33,727 nucleotides of DNA from Pseudomonadota bacterium (lineage in GTDB: Bacteria; Pseudomonadota; Gammaproteobacteria; Burkholderiales; Gallionellaceae). The notes beneath the pieces are model-generated. The model did not search any database. It worked only from the letters and a program-made list of their open reading frames with translations, and was not told where the DNA came from. How positions within the stretch are numbered: position 1 is the first letter of the stretch; each line of letters begins with the position of its first letter. Positions 8,001 through 17,805 of this stretch are shown piece after piece. The stretch spans positions 1 to 33,727 of the forward strand of contig JAJYLY010000021.1 of assembly GCA_021787435.1 (NCBI GenBank), given 5' to 3'. The position numbers were made by a program, and so were the translations under genes.

Positions 8001-9500
8001 ATGACTATGCTGCTCTGGTTCGTGATCACCTACTGGATTGTGTCTGTCGGCATCGGCCTTTATGCCGCGACGCGCGTGCACAACACGAGGGATTTCGCGA
8101 TTGCGGGAAGGGGTCTGCCTTTCTACATGGTGACCGCGACCGTGTTCGCGACCTGGTTCGGTTCAGAGACGGTGCTGGGCATACCCGCAACCTTCCTGAA
8201 GGAAGGCCTGCACGGCGTGGTGGCCGATCCGTTCGGCGCATCTCTGTGCCTGATTCTGGTAGGCCTTTTTTTCGCGGCCCCCTTGTACCGCATGAACTTG
8301 CTTACGATAGGCGACTTCTACAAGAAGAAATACGGCAGAGCCGTGGAAGTGCTGACCACGATAGCGATCGTCATCTCGTACCTGGGCTGGGTGGGCGCGC
8401 AGATTACAGCACTCGGCCTTGTGTTCAACGTGGTGTCGGCAGGTGCGATCAGCAAGCTCGCAGGGATGTGGATAGGCTCGGGCACCATACTCGTCTACAC
8501 ACTGTTCGGCGGCATGTGGGCGGTGGCGATCACGGACTTTCTGCAGATGATCATCATCGTCATCGGCATGCTGTTCATCGGTCACGAGATCAGCGGTCAG
8601 GTAGGCGGCGTAGCCACGGTGGTGCATCATGCGGCACAGGCAGGCAAGTTCGACTTCTGGCCGAAGCCCGATGTGAAGGAGATCATCGGCTTTGCGGCAG
8701 CCTGGATCACCATGATGTTCGGCTCGATACCGCAGCAAGACGTATTCCAGCGCGTGCAGTCTTCAAGGACCGTGAGCATCGCAATCTGGGCTACGGTGCT
8801 GGGCGGCTCGCTATATTTCCTGTTCGCGTTCGTGCCGATGTTCCTCGCCTATTCTGCAACACTGATCGACCCCTCGATGGTGAGCGGCCTGATCGATTCC
8901 GACCCGCAGATGATCTTGCCCACGCTGGTGATGCGCCATGCGCCGCTGTTCGCCCAGGTGATGTTCTTCGGCGCGCTGCTCTCCGCGATCAAGAGCTGCG
9001 CCTCTGCGACGCTTTTGGCGCCCTCCGTGACATTCAGCGAAAATATCCTGAAGCCCATGATAGCTCACAGGGTTTCCGACCGGCAGCTTCTGCACCTGAT
9101 GCGCGTCGTGACGGTGAGCTTCACGATACTCGTCACGCTGTATGCGATGAATTCCAAGGCGAGCATCTTCAAGATGGTCGAAAATGCCTATCAGATCACG
9201 CTGGTTGCTGCCTTCGTGCCGTTGACCGCAGGCATCTTCTGGAAGCGTGCGACAAACCAGGGTGCGCTCTTGTCCATTTTCTGTGGCATAGCGGTGTGGC
9301 TTGCCGTGCTGATCGCCGGTTCCGATGATCCCTATATACCCGCGCAGTTTGCGGGCCTGATCGCCAGCGCGATCGGCATGGTGATCGGGTCCTTCATGCC
9401 TGGCATGGTGGCCAATCCGCTGCCAGAGGAGCTGGAGCACGCGCATCTACACCATCAGGCGGCGAGCCATACTGGCCATGTGGCGGATCATCATCGTTGA
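8001..9500 (+). CDS. Sodium:solute symporter (SSS family)
   Basis: About 499 residues with some 13 hydrophobic segments. SSS-family features include the NTRDFAIAGRGLPFYMVTATVFATWFGSETVLGIPATF block near the N-terminus, LTIGDFYKKKYGRAVEVL and GGMWAVAITDFLQMIIIVIGM. The fold uses a sodium gradient to import small organic solutes. The substrate (organic acid, amino acid, choline-like) cannot be assigned. ATG 8001 (or 8007) is preferred; upstream in-frame codons run through the peroxiredoxin terminator. The C-terminus is histidine-rich (HAHLHHQAASHTGHVADHHR), unusual for the family. No accompanying DUF485-type small subunit is present. Confidence 0.88.
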   Translation: MTMLLWFVITYWIVSVGIGLYAATRVHNTRDFAIAGRGLPFYMVTATVFATWFGSETVLGIPATFLKEGLHGVVADPFGASLCLILVGLFFAAPLYRMNLLTIGDFYKKKYGRAVEVLTTIAIVISYLGWVGAQITALGLVFNVVSAGAISKLAGMWIGSGTILVYTLFGGMWAVAITDFLQMIIIVIGMLFIGHEISGQVGGVATVVHHAAQAGKFDFWPKPDVKEIIGFAAAWITMMFGSIPQQDVFQRVQSSRTVSIAIWATVLGGSLYFLFAFVPMFLAYSATLIDPSMVSGLIDSDPQMILPTLVMRHAPLFAQVMFFGALLSAIKSCASATLLAPSVTFSENILKPMIAHRVSDRQLLHLMRVVTVSFTILVTLYAMNSKASIFKMVENAYQITLVAAFVPLTAGIFWKRATNQGALLSIFCGIAVWLAVLIAGSDDPYIPAQFAGLIASAIGMVIGSFMPGMVANPLPEELEHAHLHHQAASHTGHVADHHR

Positions 9501-9504
9501 TGGC

Positions 9505-9522
9505 CTGTCATCTTCCTGTCAT
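9505..9522 (+). promoter_or_regulatory. Pho box (PhoB operator) upstream of phoB
   Basis: CTGTCAT-CTTC-CTGTCAT is a perfect direct repeat with the 11-base period of the PhoB consensus site. A TATTCT-type -10 element follows around 9533-9538. This indicates autoregulation of phoBR under phosphate limitation. Confidence 0.92.
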
Positions 9523-9564
9523 AAATTATTCATATTCTGACGGCCTCAACGGTAAGGAGGAATG

Positions 9565-10254
9565 ATGACAGCGAAGATATTGGTTGTGGAAGACGAGCCG
9601 GCGATACAGGAACTGCTGGTGTTTAACGTGAATCAGGCGGGATTCGAAGCGCTGCGCGCAGGGGATGCCGAGTCGGCCTGGGAGCAGATAAGAGTTCACG
9701 CACCGGACCTCATCCTGCTCGACTGGATGTTACCCACGACCAGCGGTGTGGTGCTTGCAAGACAGCTGCGCAACGAAGAGCAGACCAGATCCATACCCAT
9801 CATCATGCTGACAGCAAGGGGAGATGAGCGCGACAAGGTGCTGGGGCTGGAGTCCGGCGCCGATGACTACATCACCAAGCCTTTCTCGCCGCGCGAATTG
9901 ATGGCGCGCATCCGCGCCGTGATGCGCCGCCACATACCCACGCTGTCAGACGACAAGGTGACGGCAGGGGGGCTTGAGCTGTCCCCGGTTTCGCATCGCG
10001 TATCCGCACAGGGGAAGCCCATTGATCTCGGACCTACTGAATTTCGTCTGTTGCACTTTTTCATGACGCATGCGGAGCGCGTTTACAGTCGCACGCAGTT
10101 GCTCGACCAGGTCTGGGGCACGCAGGTGTTCGTCGAGGAGAGAACCGTGGACGTGCATATCCGCCGCCTGCGCGCATCGCTGGAACACAGCGGCCTGGAT
10201 TCTCTGATTCAGACCGTACGCGGCAGCGGTTACCGTTTTTCAACCAGTTATTAA
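9565..10254 (+). CDS. phoB: Phosphate regulon response regulator PhoB
   Basis: The 229-residue protein equals E. coli PhoB in length. Receiver domain residues 1-125 have the acidic pair E9/D10, phosphoacceptor Asp53 (LILLDWMLP), a conserved Thr in MLTARGDE and Lys in [11 protein letters not shown]. The OmpR-type winged helix (about 130-229) contains [30 protein letters not shown] and [15 protein letters not shown], ending [12 protein letters not shown] 9565 is chosen because AAGGAGG (9554-9560) is too close to ATG 9562. A Pho box upstream and phoR downstream support the identification. No pst or phoU genes are in the window. Confidence 0.95.
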   Translation: MTAKILVVEDEPAIQELLVFNVNQAGFEALRAGDAESAWEQIRVHAPDLILLDWMLPTTSGVVLARQLRNEEQTRSIPIIMLTARGDERDKVLGLESGADDYITKPFSPRELMARIRAVMRRHIPTLSDDKVTAGGLELSPVSHRVSAQGKPIDLGPTEFRLLHFFMTHAERVYSRTQLLDQVWGTQVFVEERTVDVHIRRLRASLEHSGLDSLIQTVRGSGYRFSTSY

Positions 10255-10284
10255 CAGCCGTCTAAACCGGCGCTTCTTAAAAGA

Positions 10285-11592
10285 GTGAATGCATTGCAGG
10301 ATTTCTGGATAAGAGTGAGTCTGCCGGTGGTCTATGGCGCGCTGTTCGCGCTGCTGCTATGGGTCGTATTCTCGGCGCTCGTTGCGCTGTCCTTCATGCT
10401 GTTGTTGTTGCTGACCGTGATGGCTTATCGCGCAAGGCAGCTCTACAAGCTCGGGCAGTGGTTAAGCGACCCGCGTCTGGAAGCTATCCCTGACGCGGGT
10501 GGGATTTGGGATGATGTGTTCTCGAGTCTGTATAAGATGGTCAAGCGGCACAACCTGACCAAGCAGAAACTGGCAGATGAACTGCAACATATCGAGCAAG
10601 CGACTGCCGCGCTTCCGGAAGGCGTGGTGAGCCTGAACGAAGCCAACCGCGTCGAATGGTGCAACCCGCTCGCCGAGCAGCATTTCGGACTCAATCCAAA
10701 CAGAGACATCCTGCAGGACATCACCTACCTTGTGCGCCAGCCCGAATTCATCGAATACCTGCATGCGGGCAATTATGCCGAGCCGCTGGTGATGAAAGCG
10801 GCACGCCACGAAGACATGATGCTATCCATCAAGTTCGTCCCTTACGGCGGCAACAAGCATCTTATGATCAGCCGGGACATCACCCAGTTGGAACGCATCG
10901 AAACCATGCGCCGTGACTTCGTGGCCAACGTGTCACACGAGATGCGCACGCCCCTGACTGTGGTGAACGGCTTTGTCGAAAACCTTCAGGACATGCACGA
11001 CCTTTCCCACGACAAGATCAGGCATGTGTTGCAGCTGATGGCGGAGCAGACGCGCCGCATGGATCATCTCGTGTCTGATCTGCTGACCCTGTCGCGTCTG
11101 GAAAACGATCACAGTCCGCTGCGTACTGAGATGGTCGACATGGAGTCGCTGCTCGCCGAGGTTTATCAAGACGGCAAGTTGCTAAGCGGTGGCCGGCACA
11201 AGTACAGCCTGGAGATCACGGGACCTCTGAGGCTGAACGGCAACCGCGAAGAGCTGCGCAGCGCGTTTTCCAATCTGGTGAGCAATGCAGTTCGCTATAC
11301 CGCCGAGGGCGGCTTGATCAAGTTGAACTGGAGTCTGCGTTCAGGTCAGCCGGAATTTTCCGTGCAGGACAGCGGCATAGGCATCGATGCACAGCACATC
11401 CCGCGCCTCACGGAACGGTTTTACCGGGTGGACCGCAGCAGATCCCGCGAGACAGGCGGAACGGGGCTGGGCCTTGCAATCGTCAACCGCATCGCATTGC
11501 GTCATCAGGCAAAGTTGCAGATCACAAGTCGCGTGGGGGAGGGCAGCACTTTCACCCTGGTGTTCCCGGCAAGTTCGCTCAAGGAAAGATAG
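10285..11592 (+). CDS. phoR: Phosphate regulon sensor histidine kinase PhoR
   Basis: The 435-residue kinase uses a GTG start. It has N-terminal hydrophobic segments (residues 10-50), a PAS domain (about 95-200, EQATAALPEGVVSLNEANRVEWCNP), a HisKA box with His218 in NVSHEMRTPL, and an ATPase domain with N box NLVSNAVRYT, G1 DSGIGID, F box ERFYRVD and G2 GGTGLGLAIV. It follows phoB by 30 bases as one operon. It phosphorylates PhoB when Pst signals low phosphate. Its stop codon abuts, without spacing, the stop of the convergent gene on the other strand. Confidence 0.95.
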   Translation: MNALQDFWIRVSLPVVYGALFALLLWVVFSALVALSFMLLLLLTVMAYRARQLYKLGQWLSDPRLEAIPDAGGIWDDVFSSLYKMVKRHNLTKQKLADELQHIEQATAALPEGVVSLNEANRVEWCNPLAEQHFGLNPNRDILQDITYLVRQPEFIEYLHAGNYAEPLVMKAARHEDMMLSIKFVPYGGNKHLMISRDITQLERIETMRRDFVANVSHEMRTPLTVVNGFVENLQDMHDLSHDKIRHVLQLMAEQTRRMDHLVSDLLTLSRLENDHSPLRTEMVDMESLLAEVYQDGKLLSGGRHKYSLEITGPLRLNGNREELRSAFSNLVSNAVRYTAEGGLIKLNWSLRSGQPEFSVQDSGIGIDAQHIPRLTERFYRVDRSRSRETGGTGLGLAIVNRIALRHQAKLQITSRVGEGSTFTLVFPASSLKER

Positions 11593-13179
11593 TTACACGG
11601 GCGTGAAACTGACGCGCTCGAAATCAAACCCGCGTTCCACGCTGAAACCCAGCTGCAGAACCATGAAATTGCCATCCGGTTGCCTCAATTCGATTGCAAG
11701 ACCGGGCTGAAACCAGCCGCGCGGAATGATCAGGCTGGCAGGGGTCTTCACCGATGGAAGGACTGGCATCAGAAAGGCCTGCGCTTCCGCCCTGGCAAGG
11801 TTGATGCCGGCTGCGCTTATCCTTACAGGTATGGGCTTGCCAGGCAGGTATTTGATGCCCATCTGAAGCCTGCCTTGGCGGGTGACGACCATCCAGGCGA
11901 CGGTGGCTAGCATGAAGGAAAATGATTTGGCAGCGCGCAGCGCGACAAGCTGCTTGCACTTGAAGCGTCTTCCTTCCGCATCGGCGCGGGTGATGCGCGC
12001 ACCGATGATGTTCTCGTTTTCGATCAGCCAGGATTCCAGCGGATGATCTTTTTCTGCCCGTTCCAGGTCCGAATTGGGCACATAGCCCATCGTTTCGATT
12101 TGCTTGATCGCAAGCTTGCCGAGGCGGGATGGCTTGCTGTCCTTTTGCGACAGATACGCATGTATGCCCTCAATCTGGCAGCAAAGCTCTGTGACCCTTG
12201 AAACCGGCTTGCGCTGAATCGAACGCTTGTGCCTGTTGCCGCACCAGCATTGATGCAGAAGAATCAGCAGGTCGTGGCATGCGTGGCTGTCATACTGATC
12301 CCCCAGTCCCACCTGCTGCGCTGTCTGTCCCTGTTGCAGCAGGATGGCCTTGACGCGCAACAGCTTGCTCATCGGGACCATGTCCAGATAGCGCACCGTA
12401 TCCTTATGCAGCGATTCCCCCGCTTTTTGCAATCCCATCTCGCTCGAGATGTCGACGGCCAGTGGTTCCGAGTCGTTCTTGTTCGGCTTGTAACAGTGCG
12501 AAAGGGAGAGGTTGGAACTCCATGCAGACAGCCAGCGATTCATTTGCTGCAACTGCCAGCGCGACAATTCTGCCGGATTGGCATAGCAGGACAACAGCGT
12601 CTTGACATAGCTTGAGGTGCAGCTCGTCTTGCAGTCCAGACCGGCAACTTCAATCTGGTGCAGCTCATGCTGTTCGGCATAGGCATAAAGCGCGTGCATC
12701 TGGCGCCAGAGGGCGGGGCTGAATTCATATCTGGTGCGCAGGTATTCGAATATCTCCAGGCCACCGTAGTAAAGGCAGCGCTGGCACAGTAGTGCGCCCT
12801 GATCCGAAAGCTCCTTTTCGCCGAAGATGTAAAACTGCAGGCAGCGCTGGTAGCCCGTCAACATGGCCTGCCAGAGTTGAACGAGGGACATGAAGATCGT
12901 CATCTCGTCGTCGTTGAGCGGCAGCGGTTTGTCGATCAGCTTCTTGGCGTAATCATCCTGCACGAAGCCGACCGTTTCCATCAGAAGCTCAAGGGTGTTG
13001 AGCCGCTCTATGCCATTCATCGGGAAGCGGTTTAATTCGCCGATCTGGTACAGAAGCTGGCTGTGCGCCAGTTGTAGATTGGTCAGCTGAAGTTGCCCAA
13101 GCCAGAGCCCACAACTCGCTGCATCCTTGAATATCGGATTGGCGAGGTCATCGGTAGGCTCAAGGGGCAGAATCAGCAT
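11593..13179 (-). CDS. Unrecognised Cys-rich 528-residue protein, possibly PilZ-like C-terminus
   Basis: I do not recognise this protein with confidence. It lacks a signal peptide and transmembrane helices, so it is probably cytosolic. The middle is helical with many Cys and His residues (CQRCLYYGG; CKTSC; HACHDLLILLHQCWCGNRHKR; ELCCQ). The C-terminal ~120 residues look β-rich (RFKCKQLVALR, LQMGIKYLPGKPIPVRI, LAIELRQPDGNFMVLQLGF) and resemble the effector-barrel part of PilZ-type c-di-GMP proteins, though a clear RxxxR/DxSxxG pair is not evident. Similar long hypothetical proteins occur in Nitrosomonadales, as I recall. It lies downstream of the FAD/Fe-S gene on the same strand with a 90-base, simple-sequence spacer rich in TTTCAG (13188-13207). 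Function unknown. Confidence 0.6.
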   Translation of the reverse strand: MLILPLEPTDDLANPIFKDAASCGLWLGQLQLTNLQLAHSQLLYQIGELNRFPMNGIERLNTLELLMETVGFVQDDYAKKLIDKPLPLNDDEMTIFMSLVQLWQAMLTGYQRCLQFYIFGEKELSDQGALLCQRCLYYGGLEIFEYLRTRYEFSPALWRQMHALYAYAEQHELHQIEVAGLDCKTSCTSSYVKTLLSCYANPAELSRWQLQQMNRWLSAWSSNLSLSHCYKPNKNDSEPLAVDISSEMGLQKAGESLHKDTVRYLDMVPMSKLLRVKAILLQQGQTAQQVGLGDQYDSHACHDLLILLHQCWCGNRHKRSIQRKPVSRVTELCCQIEGIHAYLSQKDSKPSRLGKLAIKQIETMGYVPNSDLERAEKDHPLESWLIENENIIGARITRADAEGRRFKCKQLVALRAAKSFSFMLATVAWMVVTRQGRLQMGIKYLPGKPIPVRISAAGINLARAEAQAFLMPVLPSVKTPASLIIPRGWFQPGLAIELRQPDGNFMVLQLGFSVERGFDFERVSFTPV

Positions 13180-13269
13180 ATGTTCATGTTTCAGATTTCA
13201 GGTTTCAGAATATAGCATACAGGTGCATAATTGCTTAGCCTTAAACTCTTCGCTGTATCCTGAGTCCTG

Positions 13270-16200
13270 TTATAGAAGCACTCTTTCGATGCCACCCCGA
13301 TTCGCTTTGGCCACAAAATCCGTCAGCCAATTTTCACCCAGCAGGTGTCTGGCCATCTCGACGACGATGTAATCGGCGCTGGTGCCGCTGTCCTCATTGT
13401 AACGGGACAGCCCCTGCTGACAGGCTGGACAGGAGGTGAGTACCTTGATCTCGCCGACAAAACCGTCCTCGCGCAGCGCGGCAGCGCCCTTGCGCATTTC
13501 CTCTTCCTTGCGGAAGCGCACCTGCGTTGCGATGTGCGGAAGGCTGACCCCGAATGTGCCCGACTCGCCGCAACAGCGGTCGTTGAAAGGCACGCTCATG
13601 CCCATCAGCTCGTCGACCACTTTCTGCGAGGAGTAGGTTTTCATCGGCGCATGACATGGCTCATGGTACATGTAGCGCGTGCCCTTGATATCTGCCAGAG
13701 CATTGCTCTTTTGACTGCGGCCGTCGGCCTCCGTCGACAGAACGTTACCCTTAGCTAGGGTAACGTTCTTTTCAAGTAGGTATTCGTGTATGTCGAGCAG
13801 TCGGCAACCCGGGAATATGCTGTCGAACTGGTATTTCAGGAGTTGGTCCATGCAAGTGCCGCAGGACACGATGACTGTCTTGATATCCAAATAATTTAAC
13901 GTGTTGGCCACGCGGTGGAACAGCACACGATTATCCATCGTGATCTGCGCGGCCTTGTCTCCCTGACCTGAGGCATTCTGCGGATAGCCGCAGCACAGGT
14001 AGCCAGGCGGCAGCACGGTGGTAGCACCAGTCTCGTAAAGCATGGCCTGGGTAGCGAGCCCTACCTGGCCGAACAGGCGTTCGGAGCCGCACCCTGGAAA
14101 ATAAAACACCGCTTCGGATTCCTCGCTCGCAAGCGCGGGGTTCCTGATGAGGGGAATGATGCGGCCATCCTCGATGTCGAGCAACGCGCGAGCAGTTTTC
14201 TTGGGCAGATTGCCAGGCATGGGCTTGTTGATGAAGTGGATGACCTGAGAGGTGATCGGCGGCTTTCCAACGCTTGCAGGCGGATGGGCGGTCTGATCGC
14301 TGAACAGGCCCAGTCCCTTGACTATTCTGTGTGCGATGCGCTGGGCCTTGTAGGCCCACTCTATCATCACCTTGCGTATCAGCTTGATGGTGTGCGGATC
14401 GCTGCTGTTAAGGTACAACATGGAAGTTGCCGCGATTGGGTTGAATTTTTTCTTGCCCTGCTTGCGCAGGAAGTTGCGCATCGCCATCGAGACATCGCCG
14501 AAGTCGATGTTCACGGGACAAGGATTCAGGCACTTGTGACAGACGGTGCAGTGATCGGCCACATCGTTGAATTCGTCGAAATGCTGGATAGATATTCCGC
14601 GCCTGGTCTGTTCCTCATACAGGAACGCCTCGATCAAAAGCGATGTGGCAAGTATCTTGTTGCGCGGCGAATAAAGCAGGTTGGCGCGCGGTACATGCGT
14701 GGTGCAGACAGGTTTGCATTTGCCGCAGCGCAGGCAGTCCTTGATCGAATCCGATATATTACCAAGCTCGCTCTTTTCCAGGATCAAACTTTCAAGTTCC
14801 ATCAGGTTGAAACTTGGCGTATAGGCGCGTTCGAGGTTGCTGCCGGGTAGGAGCTTGCCCTTGTTGAACCTGCCTTCAGGATCGATCTTCTGCTTGTATG
14901 CGATAAAGGGCGCAATCTCGTTCTCGTCAAGGAACTCGAATTTGGTGATGCCTATGCCGTGTTCTCCTGAAATCACGCCGCCCAGGTCTTTCGCAAGCTT
15001 CATGATGCGATCCACCGAGCGGTAAGCCTGCTGCAGCATCTCGTAGTTGTCGGAGTTCACCGGGATGTTGGTGTGCACGTTGCCGTCGCCTGCGTGCATG
15101 TGCAGCGCGATGAACACGCGTCCCTTCAACACCTGCTGGTGTATTGCGGTGCAGCCATCGAGCACAGGCTGATAGGTGCTGCCGCTGAAAATCTGGCGCA
15201 ATTTATCGCGCACTTCTGTCTTCCATGAGGCGCGGATAGTATGATTTTGCAGTGCTTCAAATACAGTGCAGTTGCTGGATGCTGGTCGGTGGTCGCTAGT
15301 TGTGATTTGAGGGGTTGACTTGGGACTAAGGTCTAACGACTCTGGGCTGTTTTTATCCAGGTTGTTGCGCAGCCATTCCCAGCGGGCGCGCACGTCGCTT
15401 AGCAGATGCTTCGCATCCTGAACGCGGCTGCCCAGGAGCTCCGCATCTCCAAGCTGCCTGTCATCCTGGTAATGCAGCGGCAGGCTGCCTGAAAAAAATT
15501 CGTCCAGCGCATCAAGCAGGCTGATCTTGTTGTGAAGTGAAAGCTCGATGTTGATGCGTTCTATGCCGTCGCAATAGTCTCCCATGCGCGGTAGAGGAAT
15601 CACCACGTCCTCGTTGATCTTGAAGGCGTTGGTGTGCTTTGCGATGGCCGCGGTGCGCGCCCGGTCCAGCCAGAATTTCTTGCGCGCATCGGCAGAGACT
15701 GCGATATACCCTTCGCCGTCGCGCAGATTGGCGATGCGCACGATTTCCGATGCGGCCGCTGCTGCCGCATCCGCATCGTCGCTCACCACGTCGGCGATCA
15801 GCACCATCTTGGGACGGGTGTTGCGACGGGATTTGGTGGCATAGCCCACCGCCTTGATATAGCGTTCGTCCAGATGTTCCAATCCTGCAAGAAAGACCGG
15901 GGAAGAAAATTTCGAGGGCTTTGCGCTGTTTAGCAACTCGGTGACTTCGATGATCGCAGGCACGGCTTCCCTGACCTGGCCGAAAAACTCCAGGCATACG
16001 GTGCGCGTATGGCTATGTGCGCGATGCAGGATGAAGCGCGCCGAGGTGATGATGCCATCGCAGCCCTCTTTCTGTATGCCGGGAAGGCCGGACAGGAATT
16101 TGTCGGTGACATCCTTGCCAAGTCCGGTCTTTCTGAATGCGCCACCTGAGATGATCAGCATCTCGGGTTCACTGCTCAAGGTCTTGCCGTCGGACTTGAA

Positions 16201-17190
16201 GCGGCTAATGCGGAAGGTCGCGGTTTCTGCGTCGTGTATCTTGCCAAGGTTGTGATTCATCCGTTCGACCGTCATCCACATCCCGTCTGGCGTGACCATG
16301 CGCCAAGAGGCGAGGTTGTCCAGCGCCGTGCCCCAAAGCACCGCTTTCTTTCCGCCGGCATTCATGGATATGTTGCCGCCTATGCATGATGCATCCGCAG
16401 AGGTGGGGTCTACTGCAAATACAAGCCCTGCATTTTCTGCCGCTTCCATCACGCGGCGCGTTACGACTCCGGCGCCGCAATGGACTGTAGTGCAGGGCTT
16501 TGCCAAGCCGGGCAGCACGATGTGCTCGATGTTCGAAAGGCTATCCAGTTTTTCGGTGTTGATGACTGCAGAATGCTTGTCCAGCAGCACGGCGCCGCCG
16601 GTGTAACCCGTGCCGCCGCCGCGCGGCACGATGGTGAGTTTCAATGCGATGCAGGCGCGCACCAGTGCTGCGATTTCTTCTTCGGTATCCGGATGAAGCA
16701 CGACGAACGGATATTCCACGCGCCAGTCAGTTGCGTCCGTCACATGCGAGACGCGGGCCAGTCCGTCAAACTGGATGTTGTCGCGGCGCGTGATGCGGGA
16801 GAGTTCGCGCATGGCGCGTTTGCGTAGCGCTAGCGTTGACTCGAATTCATCGGAGAATTCATCGACAGCGTGGCGTGCAAGCTGCAGTAGGCGTTCGACC
16901 TGCCTGTTTTCCTGGCGTCGCTCATCGATTGCATTGAGCCTGTGATGCAGCGCATCGATCAGCGCGCTGCGGCGCTTGCTGTTGCCCAAAAGATCGTCTT
17001 GCAGGTACGGGTTGCGTGAGACGACCCAGATATCACCCAGCACTTCGTAGAGCATGCGCGCGGAGCGTCCCGTGCGGCGTTCGGTGCGCAGGGTGTTGAT
17101 GATGTCCCATGCTTCTGCACCCAGGAGGCGAAGCACGATCTCTCGGTCGGAGAATGAAGTGTAGTTGTAGGGGATTTCACGCAAGCGCAT
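13270..17190 (-). CDS. Giant FAD-linked oxidase / Fe-S / CCG-domain oxidoreductase (DUF3683 type)
   Basis: One 1306-residue chain. Residues 1-140 match the DUF3683-type N-terminus ([19 protein letters not shown]). Residues 155-370 form a PCMH FAD-binding domain ([36 protein letters not shown]). Residues 400-790 are the GlcD/D-lactate dehydrogenase-type C-terminal domain with [14 protein letters not shown] and SGEHGIG. Two 4Fe-4S motifs follow, [11 protein letters not shown] (about 818) and [12 protein letters not shown] (about 880). Two CCG-type modules close the protein (CCGYPQ about 1063; CCGESGTFG about 1210). This is a fusion of GlcD- and GlcF/LldE-like parts, so it should oxidise a 2-hydroxyacid and pass electrons via Fe-S to quinone. 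The exact substrate is unknown. Two low-complexity inserts, residues about 609-634 and 1140-1165, interrupt the domains. Confidence 0.85.
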   Translation of the reverse strand: MRLREIPYNYTSFSDREIVLRLLGAEAWDIINTLRTERRTGRSARMLYEVLGDIWVVSRNPYLQDDLLGNSKRRSALIDALHHRLNAIDERRQENRQVERLLQLARHAVDEFSDEFESTLALRKRAMRELSRITRRDNIQFDGLARVSHVTDATDWRVEYPFVVLHPDTEEEIAALVRACIALKLTIVPRGGGTGYTGGAVLLDKHSAVINTEKLDSLSNIEHIVLPGLAKPCTTVHCGAGVVTRRVMEAAENAGLVFAVDPTSADASCIGGNISMNAGGKKAVLWGTALDNLASWRMVTPDGMWMTVERMNHNLGKIHDAETATFRISRFKSDGKTLSSEPEMLIISGGAFRKTGLGKDVTDKFLSGLPGIQKEGCDGIITSARFILHRAHSHTRTVCLEFFGQVREAVPAIIEVTELLNSAKPSKFSSPVFLAGLEHLDERYIKAVGYATKSRRNTRPKMVLIADVVSDDADAAAAAASEIVRIANLRDGEGYIAVSADARKKFWLDRARTAAIAKHTNAFKINEDVVIPLPRMGDYCDGIERINIELSLHNKISLLDALDEFFSGSLPLHYQDDRQLGDAELLGSRVQDAKHLLSDVRARWEWLRNNLDKNSPESLDLSPKSTPQITTSDHRPASSNCTVFEALQNHTIRASWKTEVRDKLRQIFSGSTYQPVLDGCTAIHQQVLKGRVFIALHMHAGDGNVHTNIPVNSDNYEMLQQAYRSVDRIMKLAKDLGGVISGEHGIGITKFEFLDENEIAPFIAYKQKIDPEGRFNKGKLLPGSNLERAYTPSFNLMELESLILEKSELGNISDSIKDCLRCGKCKPVCTTHVPRANLLYSPRNKILATSLLIEAFLYEEQTRRGISIQHFDEFNDVADHCTVCHKCLNPCPVNIDFGDVSMAMRNFLRKQGKKKFNPIAATSMLYLNSSDPHTIKLIRKVMIEWAYKAQRIAHRIVKGLGLFSDQTAHPPASVGKPPITSQVIHFINKPMPGNLPKKTARALLDIEDGRIIPLIRNPALASEESEAVFYFPGCGSERLFGQVGLATQAMLYETGATTVLPPGYLCCGYPQNASGQGDKAAQITMDNRVLFHRVANTLNYLDIKTVIVSCGTCMDQLLKYQFDSIFPGCRLLDIHEYLLEKNVTLAKGNVLSTEADGRSQKSNALADIKGTRYMYHEPCHAPMKTYSSQKVVDELMGMSVPFNDRCCGESGTFGVSLPHIATQVRFRKEEEMRKGAAALREDGFVGEIKVLTSCPACQQGLSRYNEDSGTSADYIVVEMARHLLGENWLTDFVAKANRGGIERVLL
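13739..13769. repeat. Perfect 13-bp inverted repeat inside the oxidoreductase gene
   Basis: AGAACGTTACCCT (13739-13751) and AGGGTAACGTTCT (13757-13769) are exact complements around a five-base centre. The segment is translated in frame as part of an insert ([11 protein letters not shown]) between the two CCG modules. Such symmetry is not required by coding and suggests a small palindromic element captured in frame. Confidence 0.75.
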
Positions 17191-17282
17191 TTTCGTGGAC
17201 AGCTTCTCATTTGACTTTCGCGTATTTTACCCGATTGCGGCGTTCTTCTCGACTGCGAACTGATAGCGGCTAAAATACCACG

Positions 17283-17798
17283 ATGAATATCCACACGGGT
17301 ACCGTTAAAGTTTTTTTTGCGCTCTGGCCAGAAAGCGTTGCAAGGCGCGCGCTTCATTCCTGGCAGCAGAGGCTTGAAGGCATAGGGCGAACAATGCGAC
17401 CTGACACCCTGCATGTCACGTTGGTCTTTCTGGGCGATGTGGAAGTTGCGCGTCTGGAAGCGCTCGAGCTTGCGGCACGTGAAGTGACTGCAAGGCATTT
17501 CGAGCTGGTACTTGACGAGGTGCGTTACTGGGAGCACAACCGCATTATCTACGCAGCGCCCGGCGTGGTTCCGGCGGCATTATTGCAACTGGTATCCGAC
17601 ATGCAGTGCGGCTTGGCCAGGCACGGGTTTGACTTTGACAGGCGCGCATACAAGCCGCATGTCACGCTGCTGCGCAATGCGCGCTACGGTGATCCGCTGC
17701 CAGAAATGACGACAGTGCGCTGGCATGTGAAAGATTTTGCCATGGTGCAGGGCGGCGGGCCGGATTACCGGGTGCTGGCGCGCTTCCCTCTTGTATAA
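17283..17798 (+). CDS. thpR: RNA 2',3'-cyclic phosphodiesterase (LigT/ThpR, 2H family)
   Basis: The 171-residue protein has the two HxTx motifs of the 2H phosphoesterase family, HVTL at 44-47 and HVTL at 126-129, in the expected spacing, with KVFFALWP at the N-terminus and GxxPDYRVLARFPL at the end. It hydrolyses 2',3'-cyclic phosphate RNA ends and was first described as a 2'-5' RNA ligase. It is cytosolic. It is divergent from the large oxidoreductase, and pldA starts eight bases past its stop codon. Confidence 0.93.
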   Translation: MNIHTGTVKVFFALWPESVARRALHSWQQRLEGIGRTMRPDTLHVTLVFLGDVEVARLEALELAAREVTARHFELVLDEVRYWEHNRIIYAAPGVVPAALLQLVSDMQCGLARHGFDFDRRAYKPHVTLLRNARYGDPLPEMTTVRWHVKDFAMVQGGGPDYRVLARFPLV

Positions 17799-17805
17799 TG
17801 CTCCG

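Noticed and set aside
14236..14850. Plus-strand open frame of 204 codons within the oxidoreductase gene
   Set aside because: It overlaps Fe-S motif coding sequence on the other strand and shows no recognisable domain or start signal.
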